Assembly: GCA_033980235.1 (NCBI GenBank) | Contig: CM067069.1 | Span: 34,690,992 to 34,754,991, forward strand | Direction of reading: 5' to 3' | DNA: 64,000 bases | Source: Diadema setosum | Lineage: Eukaryota; Echinodermata; Echinoidea; Diadematoida; Diadematidae | Shown here: positions 14,199 to 26,522 of the stretch, piece after piece | Numbering within the stretch: position 1 is the stretch's first letter | Layout of the letters: every line of letters begins with the position of its first letter | The notes under the pieces: model-generated | What the model was told of the DNA's origin: nothing | Databases searched by the model: none | The model's input: the letters and a program-made list of their open reading frames with translations, nothing else | Made by a program: the position numbers and the translations under genes

Positions 14199-15236
14199 AC
14201 ACAGATTTTTCTGTTGTTGTCTTTTATTTACTTTAATTTGATTTTCACTGGAATTTCGTGTTAAGTGTTTCTTCCGTCCGCCAATGACGTTCTCTTTGTC
14301 ATCCCTTTTTAAATCTTCCCATCGTTTCTCTTGCTCTTGTTAGCTACAAATAGTTTTTTGATGAAAACTATGAATACGTCCTACCATCATCATGATACCA
14401 TCTCATTGTGATGTAAAGAAAATCAGTCAATCAATCAAGCAATTACGAATATAGTATTGAATTTGTCCTTTTCATCTGTCAATCAGGGAAATTATGATGC
14501 TTTAAATGCGTACAATTTTGACAGAGAAGCGATATTGACGCTGCGATTGACTTACACCAAGAGTCTCGTGACATAGTATCTCGAACACCGCGAGACCAAA
14601 GAACGTCATTTTTCAGATGGCCTTCCAGGACTGACTTTTCACAAACTTCAGAGTTTTTTCACAGCCTGCTCCTCGATTACATACTTGTAACTTTAGGATT
14701 CTGACAGAAGAGGGCGGGTTCCATGTAGTGTGTACAGACCAACGGACGTAAAGTATATCATAATGGTGATCTTTCATTTTTCGTGGGTTTTTTTAAGAAA
14801 GTTTTTTTTTTTCCGAAGAGAAAATCTACTTCAAATACTCCAATACAATATTGACCAAGACAGAGAATACATACTAAATAATTACAGTAATAGCATTTTT
14901 GTTGATAATAATGCCAAGTACAAAAAGAAACCTTTGCTACCTATACAAATTATTGCACATATTTTCATTCCTTTGGTTAAATCCTCCTCCTTCAGTTAGC
15001 TGAAGATTCTTTCTCCATGATGCCTTTTTTTTATTATTAATGGTTAGAGGAATTATTGTTTAGTAAGAAGTCAAAGTGATTACAATTACTATGACTCTAT
15101 TCCCGTTCAGTGTGTACAGGTAATGATAATGACTGGTGTACACTGCGCGCACAAAATCTTCATTTCACAGACATCATTGGATGTAAGGCGGGACCACTTC
15201 ACCGGGTTAATCACCCTGCTCTTTGCGATGAATGAA

Positions 15237-15557
15237 TGAAGCGGGATCTTTTACGTGCATGAGTTGTCACTCTTTCACACACGAGACCTCCATTAAAGGC
15301 ATAATTTACCATTTGCAGATGAAATAAAAATCAAACATTAGTGGTTCAACATAGCTCTAAAATGTGAGTTAGGGATAGAAACAACCACTGTAAAAATTTG
15401 AATCCGTATAATCGATGTTAAGTATATATTGTTAAATACACAAAATGTGAACAATAGTTATAATAAAAATGTTTTCGGACTAAACCGTCTACAGTTATGG
15501 TTTATTGCGAAAAATACTGATATCGCCTTATACTTTTGGCGTTATTGCAACAACAAC

Positions 15558-15619
<62 letters not shown>

Positions 15620-15740
15620 AGCATGTTTTGTGATACAACAAACCTACACATTTGCATCAAATGTGATATCTTGAACACTTTTTAAATCACTGCTCCCAAA
15701 GGTAAACAGGACCTTTAATATGTCCTATCCGAGGGTTAGA
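15237..15740. repeat. Dispersed repeat split by microsatellites
   Basis: GCGGGATCTTTTACGTGCAT followed by CACACACGAGACCTCCATTAA (15240-15298), and TCCTATCCGAGGGTTAG at 15722-15738, are pieces I recognise from a repeat common in marine invertebrates, normally adjacent. About 420 bases, including (CAA)n and (AT)n, separate them. Family name uncertain. Confidence 0.4.
15547..15616. repeat. (CAA)n(AT)n microsatellite
   Basis: CAA repeats (15547-15571) run directly into AT repeats (15571-15616). Confidence 0.95.
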
Positions 15741-15914
15741 AGTTTCACATACAAACCTTTGGACAGAAAATTGATGTGGCACGCAGAGGTTATATTTGTT
15801 CTGATATTCCTTTCAGTCTTTTTATTTATGGATAGTCCCTTGTGAGAGAGATAACCATTCAGTGAAGTAATATGAGTTTAGTGTCCGTTTTAGGATTGAA
15901 GTCATAATTGCCTT

Positions 15915-16120
15915 TTAAGGGGATGATATAGTATTGGTGGAGATGAGGATTGGGTTTTCAACTTTTTGCAAGATGCCAAGGAAACACTTATGTAATAATA
16001 AAGAGCTTGTCATTTTTATTAGCTGAAAATCGGTTTTGGAATGGCTGAGACATCTAAAAACACAGTGAAACAGAGCGATCCTAATAAAAGGTGGGTCCCA
16101 CTTAATCGCTAGTCAAAAAC
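15915..16120. mobile_element. TTAA-type MITE family A, copy 2 (right end lost)
   Basis: The left end (TTAAGGGGATGATATAGTAT, GAGATGAGGATT, AACTTTTTGC) and interior (AAATCGGTTTTGGAATGGCT, CCTAATAAAAGGTGGGTCCC) match copy 1. The right inverted repeat is missing; the pentamer satellite begins soon after. Confidence 0.65.
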
Positions 16121-16154
16121 AGTGGGGTACGTATTTCTCGGACTCGAGATGTGA

Positions 16155-16400
16155 ATTGTATTGTATTGAATTGAATTGAATTGAATTGAATTGAATTGAA
16201 TTGAACTGAATTAAACTGAATTTAATTTAATTTAATTTAATTTAATTTAATTCAATTTGATTTGATTTAATTTAATTTAATTTAATTTAATTTAATTTAA
16301 TTTAATTTAATTTAATTTAATTTAATTTAATTTAATTTAATTTAATTTAATTTAATTTAATTTAATTTAATTTAATTTGATTTAATTTAATTTGATTTAT
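16155..16400. repeat. (TTGAA)n to (TTTAA)n pentamer satellite
   Basis: About 245 bases of pentamers: first TTGAA, then TTTAA with occasional TTTGA units. The orderly change of unit type shows local amplification of a variant. Confidence 0.95.
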
Positions 16401-17782
16401 GTCTTGATTGAGTCTTGCGCGGGGGCTGGGGTGAGACTTGCCCCGTACTAATTACATTTACTTGAAATGAAAAGCCGTACAACAAAGCATCACAAGAGAG
16501 AAAAAAAAATACTTCTCTTCAAAGGTCGTGGAGTTATTTTTGCCGACATTTTTTTTTCTACGAAAGTCAAGTTAGCAAAAGGTGGTGAGACCTCTGCGAA
16601 TCCATCGTATAAGGAAAACATATAAACGTTCACCTAGAGTTTCGACTGACAAAACAACGTCACGTGATGCACAGGGAGACTTTCACAAAACAGTCGCCAG
16701 AGAAAAGAGTATGGAATAAGAACATTCTGTGCGGCATATTATATAGACTGTATTGTTACAATGTTTTTATAAAAAATTTAAAATTTTATATTTTAATTCA
16801 TAAAAGATTATGGATCATATTAAATAAGGAAAAAATAGTTTTCATCATTCGATATCTGTGGGTTTACTTTCTAGCAGCTAAATGTAATCATCCAAAACAC
16901 AAAACCCAAATTCCAGGGTCATAATCTTATGCAAAAACCTGTTAAAGTGTTCATTTAAGATCAGTGATTATTCCTTATCAGAATGCATTTCATGTAAGAC
17001 CATCTCCTGTGCGGTTTGATGCAAGTGACAAAAGCTACATGGGTCAAACGTCACTGAACAATAGGAAAATGCAGTTCTTGTTCCGACGAACTGTCGCCTC
17101 GTTTCGGACCGGTTCGCAGATGTGCTTCTAACTGTTTAACATCGGGCGTTGACAGTTACCCGCAGCACTCAGCTCTACAACACCGCCGGGGAAAGTGGGG
17201 GAACAGTCGGTAAGGTTTAACTTTCGGAGTGTCGCGCCTATTAAGGTATTGTTTTCCTTCAATTTCCCCGACGCTCTATCAATCAGTTTGAGATGATTTC
17301 CCCCATGGAAAGTTCTTCCTTTCTCCCCCTCTCCGTTTCTTATCTCTCTCTCTTCTTTCTTTCTCTTTTTCTCCTTATTCATTATCTATCTCTCTCTTGC
17401 TCTCTCCTTCTCTCTCTCTGTTCTTTTTAAAGACACCTTATGTTGAGACTAATCATGACTTTGTGATGAGAATTTTTCTCTTTCAAAGTCAAGTATTAGT
17501 GTTACTCGTCTGCATCTACCTGTAGTGCAAATAAACACACACAAAAAAAAATCTAGTCAAATAACTAGTAAGCAACATGTTGTTTAGATAAGAGTACAAG
17601 GGAGATATTTATATAAGTTGATACTGAATCGGATCCCACGAACTTTACACAGATTAAATCTATTTATTTGTGTGTCATGGAGATGAAAGTTTCATAGAGC
17701 ACAGACGAAGAGAAATCGATGAGTAATGCAGGTCGTTGAACTCTAAAAGGCATCTTTTTAATAACAAGCAATAACTCTTTTT

Positions 17783-17846
17783 CACCGATAGGGAGGTCTC
17801 TTCCCACCTCCTTGCTATACGCGGCGGCCCAAGTGCTTAGTTTGAC

Positions 17847-17884
<38 letters not shown>

Positions 17885-17935
17885 AATGCAAATTTCCTCT
17901 GATCAGGGAGGTGGAACTTTCCACCTCCCTGCTCT
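17783..17935. repeat. Two GGGAGGT hairpins flanking an (AC)n run
   Basis: The right hairpin is perfect: CAGGGAGGTGGAA (17904-17916), CT, TTCCACCTCCCTG (17919-17931). The left one (about 17786-17810) is a diverged version, GGGAGGT...CCCACCTCC. Both are followed by TTGCTATA or TGCTCTGATA. (AC)n lies at 17850-17880. The arrangement suggests one transposon with hairpin ends. Confidence 0.65.
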
Positions 17936-18419
17936 GATATTCATGTACGCAGTATGTCAATTTAGTCATAATACCGGTAATCATGTTTGTTCATTGATAT
18001 TATATTGATCACATTGATAAGTCACATTTACACTCGATAATGATAGAATTCATCGGTAAAAGACAACTAACAAAGAAACATAATTATGACTGTGATCTAC
18101 TAAATTTTCACGTGAATTTTACAATAATAATTTCATTTGCAAGTAATGGATTACGTAAGTGGAAATCATTACGAATATGTCTCATACGGAATACAAAGAT
18201 AAAGCAAAATATGATATAGAATTTAGTATGATTATCATGTAGTCGTCATTGTGATGAGACGATGAGGAGGGGAAAAAAAAGAAAACCATTCCGTCTCCCG
18301 GCTGCCAGATTCGGCCAAATCGTGATTGCGTGGTCAGTGACAAGATTTATATGGACGAATCAATGGCTAGACGTTCATGGATCGCCGAAGATTGACATCG
18401 TATTTCAATTCCCGACAAT

Positions 18420-18513
18420 TAGATAGATAGATGGATGCATAAAATTAAATAGACAGATAGATAGATAGTAGATAGGTAGATAGATGGATGGATTTAGATA
18501 GACAGATAAATAA

Positions 18514-18581
<68 letters not shown>

Positions 18582-18643
18582 CTAGATAGAAAGAGATAAT
18601 AAGCAGATATGGACATATCTGCTTAAAAACATATACATATATC

Positions 18644-18704
<61 letters not shown>
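18420..18704. repeat. (GATA)n and (AT)n microsatellites with a palindrome between
   Basis: GATA repeats (18420-18595) and AT repeats (18647-18704) flank the perfect palindrome AAGCAGATATG-GA-CATATCTGCTT at 18601-18624. Confidence 0.95.
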
Positions 18705-18708
<4 letters not shown>

Positions 18709-18880
18709 ATGTATGTCTCTCAGTTATATCCTTCTTGAGTTTTAAAAAAAAAAATCGTGATCGACAATCACATAAATACCAGTCTCTCATGGTTTATTCA
18801 AAAACAAAATGAAGTGTATCCAGTATTTTTCTTTTTCCCCAAAAAGGTGGACTGCGTTTACAGATGGCACCGAAGAACAC

Positions 18881-19276
18881 TTAGAGGGGTGAAATAATTT
18901 TGGTCGAGATAAAGGATTCAGATTTTAGCTCTTTGCGTGATAATTAGAAACCACTTAGAGGTAGTCAAATTCTTTTGCTGAAATTCGCTTTTAAAATGGC
19001 TGAGATGTCGAAATACAAAGTGTAAAAGGTGGCCCTATAATGAAAGATGAGTCCCACTTTTTAATCAGACCTCTTTGTTTTGGGATATCTCAGCCATTTC
19101 AAAACCAATTTTCATCAAATAGACGTTGAATTTCTCCTAGACATTGCATGCGCTTTCATATTTCACAAGCGGTTTCTCATTATCTCACAAGAAAGGTTGG
19201 AAAACTGAAGCCCCACCTCAACCAAAACTATATCATCCCATGGAGCTATTAGTAGCTCCATGGTCATCCCTTTAAT
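18881..19276. mobile_element. TTAA-type MITE family A, copy 3
   Basis: The left end (GGGGTGAAATAATTTTGGTC, GATTCAGATTTT) and right end (AACCAAAACTATATCATCCC ... CCTTTAATG) are inverted copies, like the ends of the element at 5338. The interior shares AAATGGCTGAGAT and GAAACCACTTA with the other copies. A 26-base palindrome (19238-19263) has been inserted into the right inverted repeat, duplicating TCATCCC. Confidence 0.75.
19238..19263. repeat. Perfect palindrome inside a MITE end
   Basis: CCATGGAGCTA and TAGCTCCATGG are 11-bp perfect inverted arms around TTAG. TCATCCC occurs on both sides, suggesting a small insertion or fold-back duplication within the right inverted repeat. Confidence 0.8.
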
Positions 19277-19717
19277 GTCTGCATGAACGTCATGTTGCTG
19301 TTTTCGTCAAGGTGCATGCTTCAAAATGAAAAGAAGGGGAAGGACGTTCTCATCGTCAACACATAAGGAAACCCTCTGGCAATGGAAGAGAAAGGAGAAC
19401 TTGAGCCGGAAATTAACGAGATGCAAACTCCAAAATGATTCGTTCTACCTTCTTTTTTTTAAAGGTGATCAGATAAGATCAATGTCGGGATGCAACTGCG
19501 ATTTAATTTTTTGGTCAACAACAAGGAGACACCACATTTTATTATTTTATTTTACACAGACAGAAACAAATTATCATAAAAGTTTCATTGTTCCTTATGG
19601 TCTTTTTTTTTTATTCGAAATACAAGATTATCGAATAAACTACACTTTGTAGCATCGATACGTATAGACTCCCCTTTTGTTCTCATGTCGATTATGTTGG
19701 TTTCCACCGTGTCGCTC

Positions 19718-19722
<5 letters not shown>

Positions 19723-19801
<79 letters not shown>
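19723..19801. repeat. (AT)n microsatellite
   Basis: About 38 uninterrupted AT dinucleotides. Confidence 0.97.
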
Positions 19802-19803
<2 letters not shown>

Positions 19804-20234
19804 GTAACCATGGATATATCATCCCCAAAGAATTAGAAGAGCTATAAGACAGAAGAGAAAGGGACAAGGGGAGAGGAAAATTATGAAGTAGGAAGATAGA
19901 AGAAAGAAACGGATGATGTTAATGAAAAAAAAAAAGAAGTTGATGAAGGAAGGAGAAAAATGATAGCAATATTATGTATTCAAGTTTTGTTGGACGCAAG
20001 GAATATGTTTTTATAGACGTACAATCAGTTGGAATATGAAAAAACAAAAAGTTTTCGAATTGGGCTGTTGTTACTCTTGCAAGTGGGACGTGTATTCCCA
20101 CCGCGGCCTGGAACGGCGATAGTTTATGGCTTCCTTCCCAGGCTATGACTACCCTGATGGGAATTGGCGATTCCCGAAGTCAGGAACATCGATCTCAGCA
20201 AGTCAACAAACAAGCTTCTTTCCCCCGTCACTCC

Positions 20235-20248
20235 GTTGCCTAGGTAAC
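20235..20248. promoter_or_regulatory. RFX X-box motif GTTGCCTAGGTAAC
   Basis: Two perfect inverted RFX half-sites (GTTGCC and GGTAAC) with the canonical 2-base spacer. Confidence 0.5.
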
Positions 20249-20849
20249 CAACAAATCTGTGCACATTTTTACACCAGCTCGTCCTCCTTCCGTCCATTTG
20301 TCTGAATCTTCTTCTGTGTATATTTCTTACAGTTGATCTCTTTTTCTTTCCCGGTAATGTGTCTTCCTTCGCCTTGTCCTTTATCGGACACTTTGCGACG
20401 AATGTTTTCTCCCCCTAATCTGTCATCGCGCTGTTTTGACACCTTTAACTACTTGTACGCCAATGTCATTGCACATATGAAAACACCTTGTGTAAATTGC
20501 TATATTTGTTTTTCTTTTACATATTCCTTTAGAACCATTTAATCATATCTCCCTTTAAAAGAAGGCGCTATGTGATTCATCGTCTCTTTATCCCCCTTTT
20601 GCTTTCGTATCTTTGACTCCTTGCTTCGCCGAACACAGAGGTAAGATGTCTTTGTTCTCGCTTAAACCTCACATTATAGGAGAGAGTGGGAGTTGTTCAA
20701 GTAGCGTGTGTAATGACGAGAAAAAGGATACGAATGGACCCAATGACTCGATTCCCTTCAACCAACAAAGGCTGATATACAAATGGACAGCTTACATGCC
20801 GTTTTCTCTTCACCGGCTTCTTTAACTATACAAGTACGGAGAGGCCGTT

Positions 20850-22060
20850 TCAGCTGTTAACAAATTTGACGTAAGCCAAACCTGGTGGGGACCGAGGGAA
20901 AAGGGGAATTCGTTGTTTGACTGTCTTCACGCGCGCAACTTCGCGTTCTGTTTTTGTTTCTTAACGTTCACGTGCCGCTGAATTAACCTCGCAAACTTTC
21001 CCATTATTTTCCAGGAGTTTTGAAGTCGTATTAACAGGTTGTTCGATTGAATACCAACCGCTCAATTGGCGAAAATGGCCCAGGATTTTTCCGGTTACCA
21101 AAAGAGACGGTATAAATTTAGTCGACGGGTATTAATTTTTAAAAATGTGATAAAGTTTAATAGCAAAGTTTGACACGGGGACATTTATGGGAGACGCCGT
21201 GCTTTTGTGCGAGCGTGAAAGTTTTCCGCCGCACGATTGTCCTATTGGGGGTTTGTGCATAGGTGCGTGCGCGTTCAGCGGAGTGCGTCTAACGCAGTGC
21301 CTCCATCGTCTGTTTCGACAAGTAAGTGTGTTGCTGTGCATGATGTTGCTTTATAATTTTACAGATACCCCCATTCAACTTGGCCGCAATTGATTGGTTA
21401 TGTTTGCATGGAGCAGTGGGCTAATATGTCACCAATCACGACCAGCGATTGATTGATTTTGACTTCATTGGTCTCGAGAGCACGGCTCGTTCTTTATTCT
21501 TCAGCCGGGCTCCCATTAACTGAGCTTTCTCCTTCTTACTTCTCTCTTGCGCTCTTGCGCAATGGAAAAATGTTTAAAAGACGACATTTCTTTTAAAAAC
21601 TTAGCGCATATCTTTGATGACTGAGAATGGATCAGCTTAGACTAAAGCGCTCCCAAAATCGGCGAGAGAGAATTTTCGGCTCGTTTTAGGCGGGAAATTA
21701 CAGCGAGCAGGCAAGGGCCGGCAGGGTCTACAGAGGTGTGCGTTAAGCCAAAGCCACGGCTCTGGTGTTTTTGCGAGCATTATGGATAGGTTTAATGAGG
21801 CTTGCCCCTTACGAGACACCAAACGATCAAACTTCTCAACACTCACAATCCCTCGGTCCCACTCATACCGCTAATTGGTCCCGACTTGGACGGGGGAGGA
21901 AAAACATCGAGGCGGATCAGGCTGGGCGCAGGTTCTTGGCCAAGTTGAAGTTTATTTATTTGGAATGGGACCAATACTCGACCTCGCATCTGTTAGAGAG
22001 AATAAGATAACACCCGCGTCCAGCTTTAAAGGAGCAATCAGAAGCGAAGACGCATTAGTT
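20850..22060. other. GC-richer, CpG-containing block, candidate regulatory DNA
   Basis: Roughly 1.2 kb of balanced composition with little simple repeat between AT-rich flanks. It has clustered CCAAT/ATTGG and TGATTGATT motifs (about 21390-21470), the latter resembling PBX/TALE homeodomain sites. Frames of 65-81 codons on both strands show nothing recognisable. I regard it as the largest candidate enhancer region in the window, by inference only. Confidence 0.3.
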
Positions 22061-23513
22061 TTAATGTGTTAACTAAAGCTTCTACTGTCAACATTTTAGT
22101 CAAACATTTTGTTGATTTACAAAGACGCCGTATGCTTCACAGAATTCAACATCATGTTAAGGCTGCCCTCTGAAATGTTTTGCGTTTTGTCAGAACCAAC
22201 ATTGTCAGTTATTCTATTCTTTATTTCGACTCAACACCTTGTTACGATAAGGGGAAATTGCGTCCAATTGTAAAGTATGCAGTTGAAAGATGCAACGTCT
22301 CCAACCCAACTAAAGGTGCATGTCTAAAGTTAGTCATACGTCGACGCAAGGCATTTGATTATACCAGTTTACTAACATTATTATCTAATGAATGTTTTAG
22401 ATTTAATGGTTGCTTCTGATAACGTGTAAGCTTGCCCATGGTTTGCCAGAGTTGGAAATACATGGTGAATGCGAACTGGCTGCAATGCTAAAAAAAAAAG
22501 ACGTTCTCAACATAGGACGAGACACAGACCCTTACTAGGTCTTTTATACGGAGAGAAAAAAAATGAGTGAACTAATCGACTAAAATTATTCAGTATTTGC
22601 AATCCACTGGAAATATCATTCGATAAAAAGTCCAGAGCAATTCATGGAAGTCATGCTAAAATATTACATGACCACTGCGCAGATTCATGTATGCCTACAT
22701 TTTGTATTTGTTCCCTAATTCCATAGTCATGATAGTCATGATAGTACAGAACGAAAGTGGCGTGTACTCGTCTTCCATACTACCGTAGAGGGCTCACTAC
22801 AATATCTGCAGACAGAATGCACTAACTTCATTCAAGCTAATAGCGTCTCTGTCACCAATCATCATACAGACAACATGAAATTAATAGAACAGATGATTAT
22901 GATGAGAAAATATGGCAAACAATCATCATTAAATGAGTTTTCATTTTATCTCTAGCACACATCGAGGACAATAGGTAATGGGTACTCCTTTCTTACACAA
23001 ACTACATAGTTGCGCTCAAACTTTTGCTAAAAGTGCAACAGATATTCCAACATAATACGTCAGTCATTACTCAAAAAACATGAACAGAGAGTCAGCAAGA
23101 CAAACAAATCATACATACTTGTTAAAGATGGAATCGAATGAATGAAAGAATAGTAGATCGATAGAAAGAATGATGGATATTAAAACTCTAGAATTTAAAA
23201 AAAATGTTAGAAATGGATCGACATCTAAAAACAACAACAAAAGGAATACAGATCTAGAAAGTCATAAACGAAAATGAAAGAGAGAATGCATTACTGGTTT
23301 AATCTATAAAGAGAGAAAGAAAGAATAAATGAATGAATGAATGATTGAGTGAGTGAGTGCATGCATGACATGTGTCATTCAATCAAATAAGAGGAATGAA
23401 AGTGAAAATGAAATGCAGACAGATAAGATAGTGTGACAGACAATTATTTTGCTCCACAGATTGAAAATCGATGGAGAATGTTTCCATCATCCCCTCTATA
23501 CTCGTTACCATGG

Positions 23514-23527
23514 CAACATTCCTCTGA
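23514..23527. promoter_or_regulatory. RFX X-box motif GTTACCATGGCAAC
   Basis: An exact match to the palindromic X-box (GTTNCC, 2-base spacer, GGNAAC) bound by RFX factors, which control ciliary genes in animals. No nearby gene is visible, so function is unproven. Confidence 0.5.
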
Positions 23528-23869
23528 CAATCAGCCAACAAACTGACGATAATTTTTCACACACCATCACTCGCACGTTGATGTGGTCATATCAGTCTGA
23601 CGTTTAACACTCCACGCAATAGACAACCCACGAGTCGAACGCTAAATTTGCGATGGACTTTTTGAGGCTGATTTGTACTCACCGACGTGTCTTGTTCTGA
23701 ATTCTACTCCGATTGCGATTCGGGTGAAGACAATCATGCCAAGACCTTTGTTTCCCAGCCCAAATCCTTTCAGCTCCGGAGCAGCGCTACATTTCGGATC
23801 TTTCGTTACCATTTAATTCAATTTGGGATGAACCAGTTTCTGCGCCTGCATAAATCTCCCCGTTTTGGC

Positions 23870-24010
23870 TTCCTCGTCTTTTTACCCCTTCTTCTTTCTT
23901 CTCTGTCTTCATCTGGCTCTCTTCTTGATGAGTCTTTCACCCTCTCCTTTCCTCTCTTTCTTCTTCCTTTTCAATCTATCACTCTCTCCTTCTCTGTTCT
24001 GTAATCCCTC
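23870..24010. repeat. CT-rich (TCTTC) tract
   Basis: Pyrimidine-rich stretch giving artificial Leu/Ser-rich frames on the plus strand. Confidence 0.8.
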
Positions 24011-24782
24011 CCAGACTCCATCTCGCTCTGACCTCCGTCTCTTCCACTTGACCTAAACTTTTCTCTGCTTCAGGTATTTTGGCGCTAGAAGAATCAAAGC
24101 AGGAAAGTCGGCTGCCTGCATGGGAAACTCGGACGCGCAGGTGATTTGTGTTATTGAACATTTCAACAGACTTAAAGGCATCAGCAAACACCTGACGGAG
24201 CTACATTTCCAGGCCTTAACTCTATATCTACGATGAGCTACCTGTTTACACACGATGTCAATGACATCTTATGGTTCTGATTCGAAGATGACTAACGGGA
24301 AACCTGAATGAAAGACGACCATTATGCCACAGCCACTATCTATATCATGTATTTTTTGCTAATCGAAGAAGTATTTTGACTTTGATTAAGGTTTTGCTAA
24401 AATTTGATATATCTTCAAAGCTCACACAAGAAACAGTCTTTAGTTTAACCGCCATACAGATTTAGTTTTTAGACGATCAAATACTTTAAACTTTGTAGCT
24501 TTATAGGATCCCATGACTTTTCTTTAAATCATGACATTGAGAGCCAGATAGACACAAGCATGCAACATTTCATTTCCCACCTGGGATAGTACATCTGCAA
24601 TTAGAATGTTACAAAAGTTCTACAATTAGTGGCAGACCATGCTTAGAGAAGATGATGCTGTCAGGACGAGCAGCATGAGAAAGTTAAAAAAAAAAACATA
24701 ATCGGCAGTCAGTGGGTCGCAGTTGCTGCTGGTAGCTGCACTTACGACTAAACGTATTCATGTACTTGTATAATTCATGTAT

Positions 24783-24813
24783 AATAATCGCCGCACTTTT
24801 GCAGGCGATTATT
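24783..24813. repeat. Perfect 10-bp hairpin
   Basis: AATAATCGCC (24783-24792) pairs with GGCGATTATT (24804-24813), with an 11-base loop that itself begins GCA and ends GCA. Confidence 0.75.
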
Positions 24814-25020
24814 CATCTTATTTTTATGAGACATCTTAGATGAAAAACAAACATTAATCAAGAAAAAAACAAACGATAGATGAAAGGAAGTCGACCTGCT
24901 CAAAACCTGTCAAGAGCAAACAACCTAGTCATCGGGTGATTGGCTAGAATTACCTCTAATATTTTGTCTCGTACAAGACATCAACAACATCGATAGCGAT
25001 AAAAAAAGAACACACACAAA

Positions 25021-25055
25021 GATTATAAGAAGCGCTAGGGGAGCTTCTTATAATC
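25021..25055. repeat. Perfect 13-bp hairpin
   Basis: GATTATAAGAAGC (25021-25033) and GCTTCTTATAATC (25043-25055) are perfect inverted arms around a 9-base loop. Confidence 0.85.
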
Positions 25056-26508
25056 ATGAATATGCTTTAAAAATCCTGGTTCTAGATCATGAAGCGGATC
25101 AACAATAACATTGAAATTGATATTGACAATGAAACAGTGCATTATGCATACCGACAATGGCAATAATGCTAACTAAATCGAATCGTTATTCTACACTCTT
25201 TCAATGAAATAATTAGATATTAAGACTCCATACATTACAACATTCACTGTGAAGACCACTATTTTTTTTCTTCTGATTTTCATCAAATGAATGTTAAAAA
25301 GCCATGTACCTCGTCTTCCGTTTGTTATATTTCTTTTAACTTTTAGCTTAGTTCATCAAGTCTCTTTTGCTGTTTCAATGCTTTTCTTTTAATGTGTTTT
25401 TCGAGACAAAAAAAGTTTGTTCGTCTTAATCACTCTTATTAGTGTTTCTCTAGGACTAAAAGTCTGGCTGATTAGTTTTCATACAGATGAATTTCCCCAC
25501 TGAGAATGCTTTAAGTAATGATATAAGTTCCCGTCAGAAGTCTTCATTTGCTTGAAGGTTGCGGCCACCTGTCTGAAAAAAAAAAACGATCGTATCCTAT
25601 ATTGGCTTAAATTACGTAGAAAATTCAGAATTCCTCTGAACAGATATGAATTAATAAATTGATATTAATGATTTACGAAATGACTGATGAGCTTAGCGCA
25701 TCCCCCCCAAAAAAAAAAAACCAGAATTTTCAACCAAAAAAAAAGAGTTTTACTGTAAGCCCCGTGACCGCGTTAGTGACAAAGAATTACAAATAATTAT
25801 TTGTGTAGATGTCTTATGAATCATGAAGAACGGATTGACCCTCGCCGAGACGAGTTGTATTGAGACTGATTGGGGGCGCTATAATCTGTTTTCTCGAGCT
25901 ATCCTGATGATATCACAATGTGACTGTATTCCAGAGCTGGACAGGGCGGGTTTGCCCAAGAAGATTCATGTTCGCTCAAAGATTCTTATAGACATGTGTA
26001 TTAATAAAAACTGGTGGTAGCATTCGCCGTGAACGAATTATGAACAGTTTCCCTGAATGAATGCAGACGAAAACACATATAACTGACAATCACGTCACAA
26101 TGCACAATGCATACAACGTCAGTATTCCAAAAGCCCACAAAGAACCAACACGCGTGGATTTGTTCTTCTGACCATCTCTAAGTGTTGGCGTTGATAAATC
26201 CGTGAATACTTCTGTACGTGACCACTTGAACGGTGTAGATTGCACGCGATTTAAGAAAAAAGGGGGACACAGGAGTGCTGATCTTACGGAGATGGGGGAT
26301 GTTGGTCCCCCCACACGCACTCCTTCGAACAAGAAAACAAAAGGACGAACTTTTCAGCAAAGGAACTCGGTGAGATCGACTGAGTAAACATCAACATTAG
26401 TTCTGCGATGGTTTATGTTGGCTTTCGCCCCCAGTCATACCAGGCGAGAGGTAGACAGGGCGAAAAACGGGAGCACAGGCCCTCTCTGGATGACAGTGCC
26501 CGGATGAT

Positions 26509-26522
26509 GTTGCTATGGAAAC
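26509..26522. promoter_or_regulatory. RFX X-box-like motif GTTGCTATGGAAAC
   Basis: RFX half-sites GTTGCT and GGAAAC with a 2-base spacer. It departs from the strict palindrome at one half-site position. Confidence 0.35.

Noticed and set aside
23687..24056. 105- and 63-codon frames ending in Leu/Ser/Phe runs
   Set aside because: Their second halves are the CT-rich tract; the first half matches nothing.
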